Below the pieces are notes generated by a model. That model saw only the letters and a list, made by a program, of their open reading frames with translations. It was not told the origin of the DNA and ran no database searches. From positions 310,001 through 374,000 of the forward strand of contig DATMXP010000007.1 of assembly GCA_035561515.1 (NCBI GenBank): a stretch of DNA of 64,000 bases. Reading direction: 5' to 3'. Position 1 is the first letter of the stretch. Every line of letters begins with the position of its first letter. A program made the translations under genes and the position numbers. Source of the stretch: Terriglobales bacterium. GTDB taxonomy: Bacteria; Acidobacteriota; Terriglobia; Terriglobales; Acidobacteriaceae. Shown piece by piece: positions 1-8,617 of the stretch.

Positions 1-215
1 AAATCTTGAACCGTGAGGTTCTGGATGTCTTTGATCACCGTCACCTGAATAGAGAAGTCTCCGAGTTTGCCACCCGGATTCCCACATCGGAAAATATCGC
101 CATCTCCATTTGGAATCGCGTTGAGCCGAAGTTAAAAAGTCTGAGTGCAACGATCTATCGCGTCCGCCTGTACGAGACGCCCGACCTGTTTGTCGACTTC
201 TACGGTGAACCATGA
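1..215 (+). CDS. 6-pyruvoyl-tetrahydropterin synthase / QueD-family protein, C-terminal part
   Basis: The reading frame is open from the window edge, so only the last ~70 residues are present. They carry the family's C-terminal signature PTSENIAISIW, preceded by a DHRHLNREV stretch matching the conserved DHxxLN region of PTPS/QueD enzymes. These enzymes act on 7,8-dihydroneopterin triphosphate in tetrahydropterin or queuosine synthesis. The stop codon overlaps the ATG of the next PTPS gene by 4 bases, so the two are translationally coupled paralogues. The zinc-binding N-terminal half lies outside the window, so QueD versus PTPS cannot be decided here. Confidence 0.85.
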   Translation, partial: ILNREVLDVFDHRHLNREVSEFATRIPTSENIAISIWNRVEPKLKSLSATIYRVRLYETPDLFVDFYGEP

Positions 216-634
216 AGGTGTACTTGAACCGCCGTTACATGTTCTCCGCTTCGCACCGGTTGCATAGCCATACGTTCTCCGAGGCACAGAACCGTGACCT
301 CTACGGCAAATGCAATAATCCGCACGGACACGGGCATAACTACACCATCGAGGTCTCCGTGAGTGGGCAGGTGGATCCGAAAACAGGTATGGTCTGCAAT
401 CTGGTCGACATCGACGAATGTGTGAAAGCGCAGGTTTTGGAACGCTACGACCACATGAACCTGAACCTTTTACCGGAGTTCAAGGAACTGGTGCCCACAA
501 CCGAGAATCTCTGCGTAAAGATCTACGAAATTTTGAAACGTGAATTCCATGCCGCTCATCTTGAAAAAGTAAGAATCGAAGAAACCATGATGAATTCCTT
601 CGAATACGCGGGCGGCACAGAACCGCGTGGCTGA
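212..634 (+). CDS. 6-pyruvoyl-tetrahydropterin synthase, eukaryote-like PTPS motif
   Basis: This is a full-length 140-residue cytosolic PTPS-family enzyme that would convert dihydroneopterin triphosphate to 6-pyruvoyl-tetrahydropterin or a related product. Zinc ligands are visible as H15 (FSASH) and H40/H42 (HGHGH). The catalytic cysteine is C34 in [13 protein letters not shown], and D80-H81 lie in YDHMNLN. Spacing between these residues matches the mammalian enzyme (Cys42, His23/48/50, Asp88-His89), and the GKCNNP motif is the one known from tetrahydrobiopterin-type PTPS. It follows a PTPS paralogue and precedes folE by 14 bases, suggesting a pterin operon. A QueD-like role remains possible. 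Confidence 0.9.
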   Translation: MKVYLNRRYMFSASHRLHSHTFSEAQNRDLYGKCNNPHGHGHNYTIEVSVSGQVDPKTGMVCNLVDIDECVKAQVLERYDHMNLNLLPEFKELVPTTENLCVKIYEILKREFHAAHLEKVRIEETMMNSFEYAGGTEPRG

Positions 635-648
635 TCGGAAGGGAACTG

Positions 649-1254
649 ATGTCCAAGAATATCGTTGAACCTGTGGCGCTGACCGACGCCTCCTTCTCAG
701 AACTCGTACATGAAATGATTGCCCGCCTGGGCGAAGATCCCTCGCGGGAAGGGCTGCGCCGGACTCCCGAACGAGTCGAGAAGGCGTACCAGCACCTTAC
801 CAAAGGGTATGGCGAAGATCCTGAGCACCTCTTGAAGAGCGCCCTGTTCACCGTAAATTACGACGAAATGGTGATCGTGAAGGACATCGAGATGTTCTCA
901 TTGTGCGAACACCATATGTTGCCGTTCTTCGGCAAAGTGCACGTGGCGTACATCCCGAACGGGAAGGTGATCGGCCTCAGCAAATTGCCACGCCTGGTTG
1001 AAATCTTCGCCCGCCGCCTGCAGGTTCAGGAGCGTTTGACGACGCAGATCGCAGAAACCCTGATGAAAGTCGTCCAACCGCAGGGAGTTGGAGTAGTGGT
1101 TGAAGCGCGCCATCTCTGCATGATGATGCGGGGAATCGAAAAACAGCACTCTGCAACCGTTACTTCCGCGATGTTCGGCTGCTTCCGCGATGAGAAAGAG
1201 ACTCGGGAAGAGTTCTTGTCGCTCATTCGAAACCGTATTGGCAATGGCAGCTAG
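649..1254 (+). CDS. folE: GTP cyclohydrolase I
   Basis: GTP cyclohydrolase I converts GTP to 7,8-dihydroneopterin triphosphate, the substrate of the PTPS enzymes encoded just upstream. The 201-residue length is typical. The N-terminal helix region [16 protein letters not shown] is diagnostic. Zinc-binding C86 lies in [10 protein letters not shown] and C157 in RHLCMMMRG. The ATG follows a GGAA-containing leader 14 bases after the PTPS stop. A strong intrinsic terminator follows the stop, so folE ends the operon. With both zinc cysteines present this is the zinc-dependent FolE type rather than FolE2. Confidence 0.97.
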   Translation: MSKNIVEPVALTDASFSELVHEMIARLGEDPSREGLRRTPERVEKAYQHLTKGYGEDPEHLLKSALFTVNYDEMVIVKDIEMFSLCEHHMLPFFGKVHVAYIPNGKVIGLSKLPRLVEIFARRLQVQERLTTQIAETLMKVVQPQGVGVVVEARHLCMMMRGIEKQHSATVTSAMFGCFRDEKETREEFLSLIRNRIGNGS

Positions 1255-1271
1255 ATTTCAACTGGAACTTT

Positions 1272-1300
1272 AACCCGGTTTGCGGACCGGGTTTTTCTTT
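1272..1300 (+). terminator. Rho-independent terminator after folE
   Basis: Stem AACCCGG (1272-1278) pairs with CCGGGTT (1287-1293) around an 8-base loop and runs into a T-rich tract. It separates the pterin operon from the SDR gene and overlaps the longest possible SDR reading frame, which argues for the downstream SDR start. Confidence 0.85.
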
Positions 1301-1324
1301 GCTTGTATACTTTGGGCCGTGACA

Positions 1325-2032
1325 ATGAACGGCAAAGTTGCAGTCATCACGGGTGGATCGCGCGGCATTGGTTTTGCCATCGCGCAGGCGCTCGTCGGTG
1401 AACACTGTTCGGTAGTGATCACTTCGCGCTCGGCCGCGCAGCTCCAGGTAATCGCTAAAACTTTTCAGGCAAGCGATACGACGGTTCTGCCGTGTGAGTG
1501 CGACGTTCGGAACGAGAGTCACGTCAAGCGATTGTTTGCGCTCGTCCGTAAGAAATTCGGTGCTCTCGATTTTCTGGTGAACAATGCGGCGATTTACGGA
1601 CCCGCCAAGCCGCTGGCTGAAGTATCACTTGAAGGTTGGCGCGAGACCCTGGATATCAATCTCACTGGAATGTTCCTCTGCACCAAATACGCGCTGCCGC
1701 TCATGAAGGCAGGCTCAGTCATCGTCAACAACCTGTCCGTCGCAGCCTATCAAGTTTTTCAAAACTCAGCGGCCTATATCGCCAGCAAGCAAGGAGCGCT
1801 CGGGCTGACGAATGCCACCCGCGAGGAAGTTCGCGAACGCGGCATCCGCGTTGTAGCGCTTGTGCCCGGCGCAACCGACACCGATATGTGGAACCAGTTC
1901 TGGCCGGGCGCACCGCGCGAGAAGATGATGTCGCCCGATGATGTGGCAAACGTCGTCGTCAACGCCCTCAAAATGCCGAAAGGCACTTCCGTCGACGAAA
2001 TCCGGATCATGCCGGCAAGCGGGAAGCTTTAG
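1325..2032 (+). CDS. SDR-family NAD(P)-dependent oxidoreductase
   Basis: A classical short-chain dehydrogenase of 235 residues. The Rossmann glycine motif TGGSRGIG sits at the N-terminus, NNAA in the middle, and the catalytic Tyr-Lys pair in YIASK. I chose ATG 1325 because the frame upstream runs through the folE terminator; GTG 1319 is an alternative. A TATACT box at 1306-1311 lies so close to the start that the message may be nearly leaderless. Given the neighbouring PTPS and folE genes a pterin reductase role (sepiapterin-reductase-like) is tempting, but substrate cannot be read from the sequence. The 3' end overlaps the convergent rhomboid gene by 4 bases. Confidence 0.9.
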   Translation: MNGKVAVITGGSRGIGFAIAQALVGEHCSVVITSRSAAQLQVIAKTFQASDTTVLPCECDVRNESHVKRLFALVRKKFGALDFLVNNAAIYGPAKPLAEVSLEGWRETLDINLTGMFLCTKYALPLMKAGSVIVNNLSVAAYQVFQNSAAYIASKQGALGLTNATREEVRERGIRVVALVPGATDTDMWNQFWPGAPREKMMSPDDVANVVVNALKMPKGTSVDEIRIMPASGKL

Positions 2033-2727
2033 CGATAGAAATAGCGATAGCGTCGCGGTCGCGTGGGGAACAGCTTAATCAGCGCAATGCCGGAAACGAA
2101 CCCGCCGACGTGCGCCCAGAAAGCGATTCCGCCGCCGCCGCGCTGGCTGGCCTGAACAATCGAGGATGCGGCGCCGCTCAGGAACTGGCCAACGAACCAG
2201 AATCCCAAAACAACCCACGCGGGAAGCCAAACGAAGAAGACGAAGAAGAAGGGAACCAGCGTAAGCACGCGCGCGGATGGGTAAAGAATGAAGTACGCGC
2301 CCATGACGCCGGCGATGGCGCCGCTCGCGCCAACGCTTGGCACATTTGAGTTCGGGTTCATGACGATGTGCAGGAACGCCGCGCCAAGGCCGGTCAGCAG
2401 ATAGAACAACAGGTAGCGGAAGTGGCCGAGATAGTCTTCGATGTTGTCGCCGAAGATATAAAGGCCCCACATGTTAAAGATCAGGTGCAGCCAACCGCCG
2501 TGAAGGAACATCGAGGTCAGCACGGGAACGAAGGCGGTTGTTGCTGTTGCGCCGCGAGTGCCATGCAGAAATTCCGTCACCTGCAGCGGACGCATTCCAA
2601 AGACGCTGTTGATCGCATTCAGGTCGGTTGTAATCGCAAACAGGAACACGAAGATATTCAACGCCAGTAGAAAGAAGTTGATATATGGCGTGGTGTAACG
2701 CGGCGCGTCGTCGCGAATCGGTATCAT
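2029..2727 (-). CDS. Rhomboid-family intramembrane serine protease
   Basis: A 232-residue polytopic membrane protein with about six hydrophobic segments. The catalytic serine S135 is in GASGAIAG and the catalytic histidine H206 in AHVGGF. The conserved HGGWLHLIFNM segment (residues 76-86) supplies the oxyanion-hole histidine/asparagine region. Rhomboids cleave transmembrane substrates within the inner membrane. The C-terminus is short and basic (RPRRYRYFYR). It is convergent with the SDR gene and divergent from truB, so probably a single-gene unit. Confidence 0.95.
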   Translation of the reverse strand: MIPIRDDAPRYTTPYINFFLLALNIFVFLFAITTDLNAINSVFGMRPLQVTEFLHGTRGATATTAFVPVLTSMFLHGGWLHLIFNMWGLYIFGDNIEDYLGHFRYLLFYLLTGLGAAFLHIVMNPNSNVPSVGASGAIAGVMGAYFILYPSARVLTLVPFFFVFFVWLPAWVVLGFWFVGQFLSGAASSIVQASQRGGGGIAFWAHVGGFVSGIALIKLFPTRPRRYRYFYR

Positions 2728-2808
2728 CGTCGGGCCTGAGTGCTTGCGAACAGGCGTTCAGATGAGACTGATGCCGTTCGAGTTCCCCAAAATTTGACCA
2801 AAGGCGCC

Positions 2809-3717
2809 ATGACCGTCCACGATAGCAACGGCATGAACGGAGTCATTGTCATAAACAAACCCGCCGGGCTGACCTCGCACGACGTGGTCAATCGTGTCCG
2901 CCGGATCAGCGGCGAGAAGTCTGTCGGACATCTCGGAACGCTCGATCCGATGGCGACTGGAGTGTTGCCACTTGTTGCTGGACGAATGACTCGCCTTGCT
3001 CAGTTTTATACCACGTCGAATAAGTGCTACGAGGGCGAAATACGTTTCGGATTTTCCACCGATACGTACGACGCCGAAGGCGAACCCAGCAGCGACTCGT
3101 GCAGCGTGAACCTGAGCCTCGACGAAATTCGCAAGGCGGCCAAATTCTTCGTCGGCCGAATCGAGCAAATGCCGCCGCCGTTCTCGGCAAAAAAGATCCA
3201 GGGCGTTCCGGCTTACAAACTGGCCCGCAAAAACCGCGACGTCGAACTCAAGGCTGTCGAGGTCGAAGTCCGCGAATTCGAGATCACGACTTTCGAGGGT
3301 GACCGCGCTCGATTCACGTCCGATGTTTCCTCGGGGACCTACATCCGTTCGCTTGCCCACGACCTTGGCCGGAAACTCGGCTGCGGTGCGCACCTGTCCG
3401 CACTATGCCGCACCCGCAGCGGCGAGTTCGGATTGGAGGACGCCATTACCCTCGAGGCACTGGAGCAGGCCGCTGCCGATGAGACTTTTGCCAGTTTGCT
3501 AGTCCATCCGCGTCGGCTGTTGCCGAACTTCCCATGCGTCACCGCCGACGAGGAGAACGTCGCCCGGATCAGCAACGGGCGCTCGGTCAATCTGCCCGAC
3601 ATGTCGAAAGCGAAACTCGTGAAAGTATTCGCCGGCCAGTCTGACCTCATCGCCATTGCATCAAGGGTGGCTGGCACGCTGTTCCACCCGAAGGTAGTCC
3701 TGATGCACTTGCAATAA
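2809..3717 (+). CDS. truB: tRNA pseudouridine(55) synthase TruB
   Basis: TruB makes pseudouridine 55 in the T-arm of tRNAs. The N-terminal NKPAGLTSHDVV and catalytic-aspartate motif GHLGTLDPMATGVL are diagnostic. KCYEGEIRFG and the GTYIRSLAHDLG segment complete the family pattern. The frame stays open to a GTG at 2740, but ATG 2809 with an AAAGG element upstream gives the family-typical ~302 residues; ATG 2833 is also possible. The C-terminal part after residue ~245 resembles a degenerate PUA-like extension. It is divergent from the rhomboid gene. Confidence 0.95.
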   Translation: MTVHDSNGMNGVIVINKPAGLTSHDVVNRVRRISGEKSVGHLGTLDPMATGVLPLVAGRMTRLAQFYTTSNKCYEGEIRFGFSTDTYDAEGEPSSDSCSVNLSLDEIRKAAKFFVGRIEQMPPPFSAKKIQGVPAYKLARKNRDVELKAVEVEVREFEITTFEGDRARFTSDVSSGTYIRSLAHDLGRKLGCGAHLSALCRTRSGEFGLEDAITLEALEQAAADETFASLLVHPRRLLPNFPCVTADEENVARISNGRSVNLPDMSKAKLVKVFAGQSDLIAIASRVAGTLFHPKVVLMHLQ

Positions 3718-3986
3718 CCCCCTCCCCCATGCCTTCAATGGAATCAACAACATAGGTGAAGGGATCTCTCCATTCGCGTTGCAAACAAACGTACTTAGAT
3801 CAAAAGATCACAGAATTTGTCACTCCCGCGATGATGCGGGACCGAATTCCGTCCCTAGCTCAAGTCTAGCGAAATCAGGTGGGGTACTATGCCAACGATC
3901 TGACATTTATATTTGCCGTCGATTGAGGAATTTGCGCTGATTTAGCGGCCCAGACCCACTTGACATGATTTTTCCGCGGAGGACTT

Positions 3987-5153
3987 TTGCGTAAAATCTT
4001 GTGGTTTGTATTCCTGTTTTGGGCCTGCTCGTTGGTTGCCGAGACGAAGCCGACGACCATCGGATTCGAACTCATCGACAACCGAATCTTCGTCGACGTC
4101 AAGCTGAACGGCAAGGGTCCATACAGGATGATCTTCGACACGGGAGCCGTCGCAGGACTGGCGACGAACACCGCCCAGGCAGCCGGACTTGCTGTACAAA
4201 GCTCGGACGCCGATGTGGTCGGAGTCGGCGAGCAGAAGGTCCAGATGGGGCGGACGATGGTGGATCGCCTTGAGTTCGGGCCGGTCGTGCTTGAGAAGCA
4301 GGAGTTCCTGGTGGTTCCGATGGACGACTCGGCGCAGGTGTTTGGCACGAAGCCGATGGAAGGAATCATCGGGCAGCCTGTGTTCGAAAAATGGGTGGTG
4401 GCCATCGACTACGACGCGAAGACGCTGACGTTCACCCGGCCCGAGTTGTACCGGGCAAATCCGAAGGCGATCGCCATTCCGTTCACGCGTCCGGACCAGA
4501 TACCGCTGGTCGAGGCGGAACTGGACGGAATCACGGGCACGTGGGGAGTGGATACCGGTGCGAGAACAGCACTTATAGTCGCCAATAAGTTCGGCGATTC
4601 CAACAAGCTAAGGGAGAAATATAAGGCGCAACTGGAAGGTATTACCGGCTGGGGATTAGGCGGCCCGGTGCGTTCGCTGTTAGCTCGCGCAAAGAGCTTC
4701 AAGATAGGTACGGCGGAGGTGAACGACATCATCATCCGGCTCTCGACACAGAAAGCAGGCGCACTCGCGAGCGCGAGTTACGCCGGACTGATCGGCCCCG
4801 ACGTGCTTCGTCAATTCAAGGTCACCTTCGATTACAGCCGCAGCACCATGTACCTGGAGCCGGGCAAGTCGTATGGTATGCGCGACTCGTTCGACCGCAG
4901 CGGCATGTGGATGGGCCAGACCGGCGATTACTTCGAAGTCCTGGACGTGATTCCGTCCGGACCCGCCGACGAGTCAGGCATCAAGAAGGGCGACCGAATC
5001 ACGGTAATCGATGGCGTGCCGACGTCAAAGTTATTGCTGCCGGCCGCGAGAGACCGGATGCGCAAGCTGGCGCCGGGAACGAAAGTTACAGTGAAGATCA
5101 AGTCCGGGCAGACAAGCCGAGAGGTAATCCTGGTACTTCGTGATTTAGTTTAG
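3987..5153 (+). CDS. Secreted two-lobed aspartic protease (retropepsin-like) with C-terminal PDZ domain
   Basis: The protein has an N-terminal signal peptide (hydrophobic residues 4-18). Two retropepsin-like lobes follow, each with a D-T-G catalytic motif: MIFDTGAVAG (D51) and WGVDTGART (D189). A C-terminal PDZ domain covers roughly residues 305-388, with GPADESGIKKGDRI. Such proteins are probably periplasmic or exported peptidases. The TTG start at 3987 is supported by a GGAGGA element (3978-3983). Unlike dimeric retropepsins, both active-site halves are in one chain. Substrate is unknown. It is convergent with the glycosyltransferase gene, eight bases away. Confidence 0.85.
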   Translation: MRKILWFVFLFWACSLVAETKPTTIGFELIDNRIFVDVKLNGKGPYRMIFDTGAVAGLATNTAQAAGLAVQSSDADVVGVGEQKVQMGRTMVDRLEFGPVVLEKQEFLVVPMDDSAQVFGTKPMEGIIGQPVFEKWVVAIDYDAKTLTFTRPELYRANPKAIAIPFTRPDQIPLVEAELDGITGTWGVDTGARTALIVANKFGDSNKLREKYKAQLEGITGWGLGGPVRSLLARAKSFKIGTAEVNDIIIRLSTQKAGALASASYAGLIGPDVLRQFKVTFDYSRSTMYLEPGKSYGMRDSFDRSGMWMGQTGDYFEVLDVIPSGPADESGIKKGDRITVIDGVPTSKLLLPAARDRMRKLAPGTKVTVKIKSGQTSREVILVLRDLV

Positions 5154-5174
5154 GTCGCACTTATTGTGCGGCCT
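5152..5174. terminator. Hairpin between convergent genes
   Basis: AGGTCGCAC (5152-5160) and GTGCGGCCT (5166-5174) form a stem with one G-T mismatch and a five-base loop, lying across the two stop codons. There is no strong T tract on either side, so it is at best a weak bidirectional terminator. Confidence 0.45.
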
Positions 5175-7197
5175 CTATCTGGGGTGTGCCCAAATCCAGG
5201 ATCTTCTTCCGCAACCCCTCGACCCAGCCGACCTGAAATTCAGGATGAACTGTCCGGGCTGAATGCAACGCGCGCTCGTATGCTGAGCGGGCTTCCTCAT
5301 TGCGGTTCAGCGCGATCAGTACATCGCCCAGAACGGCATCCGACTCTACAGCATTCGGTGACAGTTCCACCGCACTTTGAGCTTCGACCAGAGCTTGTTC
5401 AGGATCGCCTTGGGCCAGCAAGTCCCATGCTTTCTGCCGATGCCCAATGGACGCAGCGGCTGGGATCTCGAAGTGTCCGTCAAAGACGAAAACACCGTTC
5501 TGAATTACGCTGGTCGGCTTGATCGTCTTGAACTGCTCGTAAGGATTCAGTTCGCCGGGGCCGAACTCGAATCCAGAAAGATTCGCGGCGCTGATCAGAA
5601 TGGTGCCGTCAATCATCGCAGGTGTGTCGTAGAACTTTTCGTTTACCCACATGGCATCGGGCGTAGGCAACGGCTTGCACGGGATTCCGTAATAGCTGGT
5701 GTCGATAACGCCTTCGGCAAAATACACGAACCAGCATTGCTTGATGCCGCGAGCGTCCAGGTACCGCTTGGTGGCTTTGAGTTGATGCGCCCAATCGCTG
5801 TTGGAATCGCTCAGCAGCCACCATGCGTTCTTTTGTCCGCCCCACGCTTCATTGACATACGAAATGTAACTATCGGGGAATGCTCGCAGTGAAGTCACAA
5901 CCTGGAACAAGATAAGCGCGGCGAACACGTAAGCCCAGCGACGATGCAGCTTTACCAGCGTCACGGCTGCGCCTCCGATCAGGACGCCGAGGAATGCATA
6001 AATTGGCAGGATGTGCCGTACGCCAATATTCATTGGGGAACTCATCGCCACCGCGAGGTACAGCACGACCGGAACGGTGAGAAAGAGGATCTCCCGCCAG
6101 CGTGTGAGTTTCCGGCTGGCGATGGCCCATATCGCGATCGCCACCAGAATCAGGAATGCCAGGGTGGACTTTATGACGATGGCGGCAGGGAAGTAAAACC
6201 ACACGCCATGCGGATACGTTTTGCCAAGCACGAAGCTTCGATAGAAGTCGCCGGTCATGCGCACATCAGCCAACCCATACAGATACGACTCCGGCAGCAA
6301 GTGGAACCGGGCCATCGTCGTCAGTACCTTTGCTTCATTCGGACGCGAAAGCTGGGCGATGTATTGCGCCGAGGGCGGGTTTAGTTGCAGTCCCGCGGGG
6401 CGGGCGGCGTACCGGAATCCATAGAACGCCCACAGAATCGCAAGCGCCACGACGGCAACTATCGCGAGTGCACCAACGTAATAAAGGACTCCCAGTCGCC
6501 GTTCTTCGGTCTCGGAAGCTGAACCCTTGCGGCTCAAGAAGTAGTCGCAGATCGCAAGAACCAGAAGGATCGGAAACACCAGTACGCCGGTGTGCTTGGC
6601 CGAGAGCGCGACTCCGGCAACCAATCCGACCAGCACCAATCGCCATATCGAAGGACGCTTCACGTACCGGTAAAACGTATAGACGCTCGCAAAGAGGAAG
6701 CAGGTCAGCGCGGTGTCGGTGGTAACGAAGGCTCCATGTGCCACTTGATTTGGATTGAAGACGAGCAGTCCCAGCGCGACGAAACCCGCCACGGTGCCGA
6801 ACATCTCGCGCCCAGCGAGAAAGACGAAGAGCGCAAGCAACAGCGTGAACGTGGCGACGGCCATCCGGGCCCGCAAGAGCATGGCATCGGCATCGTTTTT
6901 GAAGAGAAAGTCTTTGCCGCCGAGAAAGGCTTCGTGCTTGAACTCGCGGTTCTGCAACGCGGGACGCTGAAGCTGCATGTTAAGAATGGGGAAGGCGGCC
7001 ACCATCTTCACCATCGGCGGATGCTCGGGGTTCAGCCCAAAGTCGCCGGTCTTCCAGGACATGTATCCGGCGTAGAGGTGGTCCTGCTCATCCCACGAGC
7101 AGGAACTAGCGCGAACGAAGGACACAACCTGAACAAGAAGAATGGCTAGAAGCCCGATAACCCCAAGCAGGACAGCACGGCGTCGGAATTGGCTCAC
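5161..7197 (-). CDS. GT39/ArnT-type membrane glycosyltransferase with C-terminal TPR
   Basis: A 678-residue polytopic protein with about ten hydrophobic segments. The first periplasmic loop contains WDEQDHLYAGY and later NPEHPPMVK, the acidic and HPP signatures of the dolichyl-phosphate-mannose-protein mannosyltransferase superfamily (GT39/GT83). These enzymes transfer a sugar from a polyprenyl-phosphate donor outside the inner membrane. The last ~90 residues form two TPR-like helix pairs (AWDLLAQGDPEQAL and SAYERAL), suggesting a protein partner. It is a single gene convergent with the aspartic protease. Acceptor and donor are unknown. Confidence 0.85.
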   Translation of the reverse strand: MSQFRRRAVLLGVIGLLAILLVQVVSFVRASSCSWDEQDHLYAGYMSWKTGDFGLNPEHPPMVKMVAAFPILNMQLQRPALQNREFKHEAFLGGKDFLFKNDADAMLLRARMAVATFTLLLALFVFLAGREMFGTVAGFVALGLLVFNPNQVAHGAFVTTDTALTCFLFASVYTFYRYVKRPSIWRLVLVGLVAGVALSAKHTGVLVFPILLVLAICDYFLSRKGSASETEERRLGVLYYVGALAIVAVVALAILWAFYGFRYAARPAGLQLNPPSAQYIAQLSRPNEAKVLTTMARFHLLPESYLYGLADVRMTGDFYRSFVLGKTYPHGVWFYFPAAIVIKSTLAFLILVAIAIWAIASRKLTRWREILFLTVPVVLYLAVAMSSPMNIGVRHILPIYAFLGVLIGGAAVTLVKLHRRWAYVFAALILFQVVTSLRAFPDSYISYVNEAWGGQKNAWWLLSDSNSDWAHQLKATKRYLDARGIKQCWFVYFAEGVIDTSYYGIPCKPLPTPDAMWVNEKFYDTPAMIDGTILISAANLSGFEFGPGELNPYEQFKTIKPTSVIQNGVFVFDGHFEIPAAASIGHRQKAWDLLAQGDPEQALVEAQSAVELSPNAVESDAVLGDVLIALNRNEEARSAYERALHSARTVHPEFQVGWVEGLRKKILDLGTPQIEAAQ

Positions 7198-7270
7198 GTT
7201 GAGGACCTTTGGATGTGATTCGCTCCCGCCGATTAGAGCACACGCCTACGTATAGCTGAGAGGATTGACG

Positions 7271-7813
7271 TCACATTGCTTTGGCTAACCCTGGCGCGAA
7301 CGCCAATGGGCTTCGGCGCTTATAGATGTAGCCGGCGATGAAAAGGTCGAACGTCACGCAGAAGACGCCATAGGCGAGTGGGATAGCGGTTAACTGTCCC
7401 GCCTCACCTGCGGCGTACACACCGTGCGCGTGAAGTTCGTGGATAAGGTCCCAAATACCATGAAAGACATAGCCGGCAACTAGCGCGTAGGGCAGTCGTA
7501 GGCCAACCAGTCCTAACACGACAAACACCAATACCGCGATGGTTTCAGCCCGCCAAGCTGTGTCGGCTCCGAAGTAGGCGGCGAAGGCGAGATAAAGTGC
7601 AGCGATCATCCAAAGCAACAAGCCGTAGAAAATCCGCTCGGCTTTCGGAGAGAACCTTCTCGTCAGCGTGATCGATCCGATCGCGGCCAGTACACCAAGC
7701 ACCACATAAAGAACGACGATTACAACGAAACCCACTATGCGCAGTTCCAAATGCTCACCCTCTGCACGGTAGGCGCTATGGCCAGTTGCATCTTCAGCCG
7801 CGTCGTGCCGCAT
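7271..7813 (-). CDS. Membrane protein of unknown function (possibly DUF6010-like)
   Basis: About 180 residues with five to six hydrophobic segments, the central one ending in the FHGIWDLIHELH motif and the last containing AYGVFCVTFDLFIAGYIY. The pattern faintly recalls the DUF6010 family, but I cannot confirm it. The ATG at 7813 lies inside the end of the upstream VOC gene, so the two genes overlap by about 20 bases and should be co-transcribed. The hydrophilic first ~25 residues might be spurious, with a later start possible. No function is assigned. Confidence 0.65.
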   Translation of the reverse strand: MRHDAAEDATGHSAYRAEGEHLELRIVGFVVIVVLYVVLGVLAAIGSITLTRRFSPKAERIFYGLLLWMIAALYLAFAAYFGADTAWRAETIAVLVFVVLGLVGLRLPYALVAGYVFHGIWDLIHELHAHGVYAAGEAGQLTAIPLAYGVFCVTFDLFIAGYIYKRRSPLAFAPGLAKAM

Positions 7814-8270
7814 CAATCGTGGCGACGTCGATCTTGCTCATTTTCATCATGGCATCGAAGGCGCGTTTTGCCTCAGCGCCGCCGGCGGCCATCGCCTCGG
7901 TGAGGGTGCGTGGAGTGAACTGCCACGAGAGGCCCCAGCGATCCTTGCACCAACCGCAAGCGCTTTCCTGGCCGCCGTTGCCGACGACCGCATTCCAATA
8001 GCGGTCCGTTTCTTCCTGATCTTCGGTTGCGATCTGGAACGAGAACGCCTCGCTGTGCTTGAAGATCGGGCCGCCATTCAGGCCGAGGCAGGGAATTCCG
8101 AACACGCTAAATTCCACCGTAAGCACATCTCCGGCCTTGCCGCTTGGGTGATCGGAAGGCGCCTTGTGGACGGCGGTCACTTCGCTGTTCGGAAACGTGG
8201 CGGCATAGAACCGCGCGGCATCAAGCGCGTCCTTGTTAAACCACAAGCAGATGGTGTTCTTTGGCTTCAT
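7794..8270 (-). CDS. VOC-family protein, PhnB / 3-demethylubiquinone methyltransferase-like
   Basis: 158 residues in the vicinal-oxygen-chelate fold. The opening MKPKNTICLWFN, the FSVFGIPCLGLNGGP segment and the closing DRWGLSWQFTPRTL are typical of the PhnB-like group once annotated as 3-demethylubiquinone-9 3-methyltransferase. Most such proteins are uncharacterised and not methyltransferases. The ending AFDAMMKMSKIDVATIDAA is the usual family C-terminus. The start codon has a GGAGACT element upstream. It forms a two-gene unit with the overlapping membrane protein gene. Confidence 0.88.
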   Translation of the reverse strand: MKPKNTICLWFNKDALDAARFYAATFPNSEVTAVHKAPSDHPSGKAGDVLTVEFSVFGIPCLGLNGGPIFKHSEAFSFQIATEDQEETDRYWNAVVGNGGQESACGWCKDRWGLSWQFTPRTLTEAMAAGGAEAKRAFDAMMKMSKIDVATIDAARRG

Positions 8271-8617
8271 CTACGAGAGTCTCCTTTTGCTATCTGAGCG
8301 AGCCGCTAGCAGAACAGTATGTTGGAAGCAATTGCGGCAGCGACCCCACGTGGTCATCGTAAAACATCATTGGCCGCCTTGTCTGACGAGTCGGTACGAG
8401 GCAACAGGGCATGGACGCGGATTGCGCCCGGCGTTGGGGGCTTAGGAGGAAGCTTTGCTTCAGCCCCAAGCTTATGAATAATGTCCGATAACAGATATTA
8501 TGTAAAGTACGAGATTGGAGCCGATCCCTTTGGGATCACGAAGGCTGGCCGAACCGAACTGATGTAGATGTATTGGTCAGACAGGAATTTGGCTTTGATT
8601 CGGCGTAGAGTGATGCC
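8271..8617. other. Intergenic region with one long hairpin
   Basis: No convincing gene is visible in this 347-base gap; the short open frames have no family features. It contains an imperfect hairpin at 8434-8469 and a smaller GATCCC-TTT-GGGATC hairpin near 8523-8537. It presumably carries the divergent promoters of the VOC gene and the gene at 8618. Confidence 0.5.

Noticed and set aside
1280..1324. Longer N-terminus for the SDR protein
   Set aside because: The extra codons run through the folE terminator stem and T tract, and the Rossmann motif starts properly at the downstream ATG.
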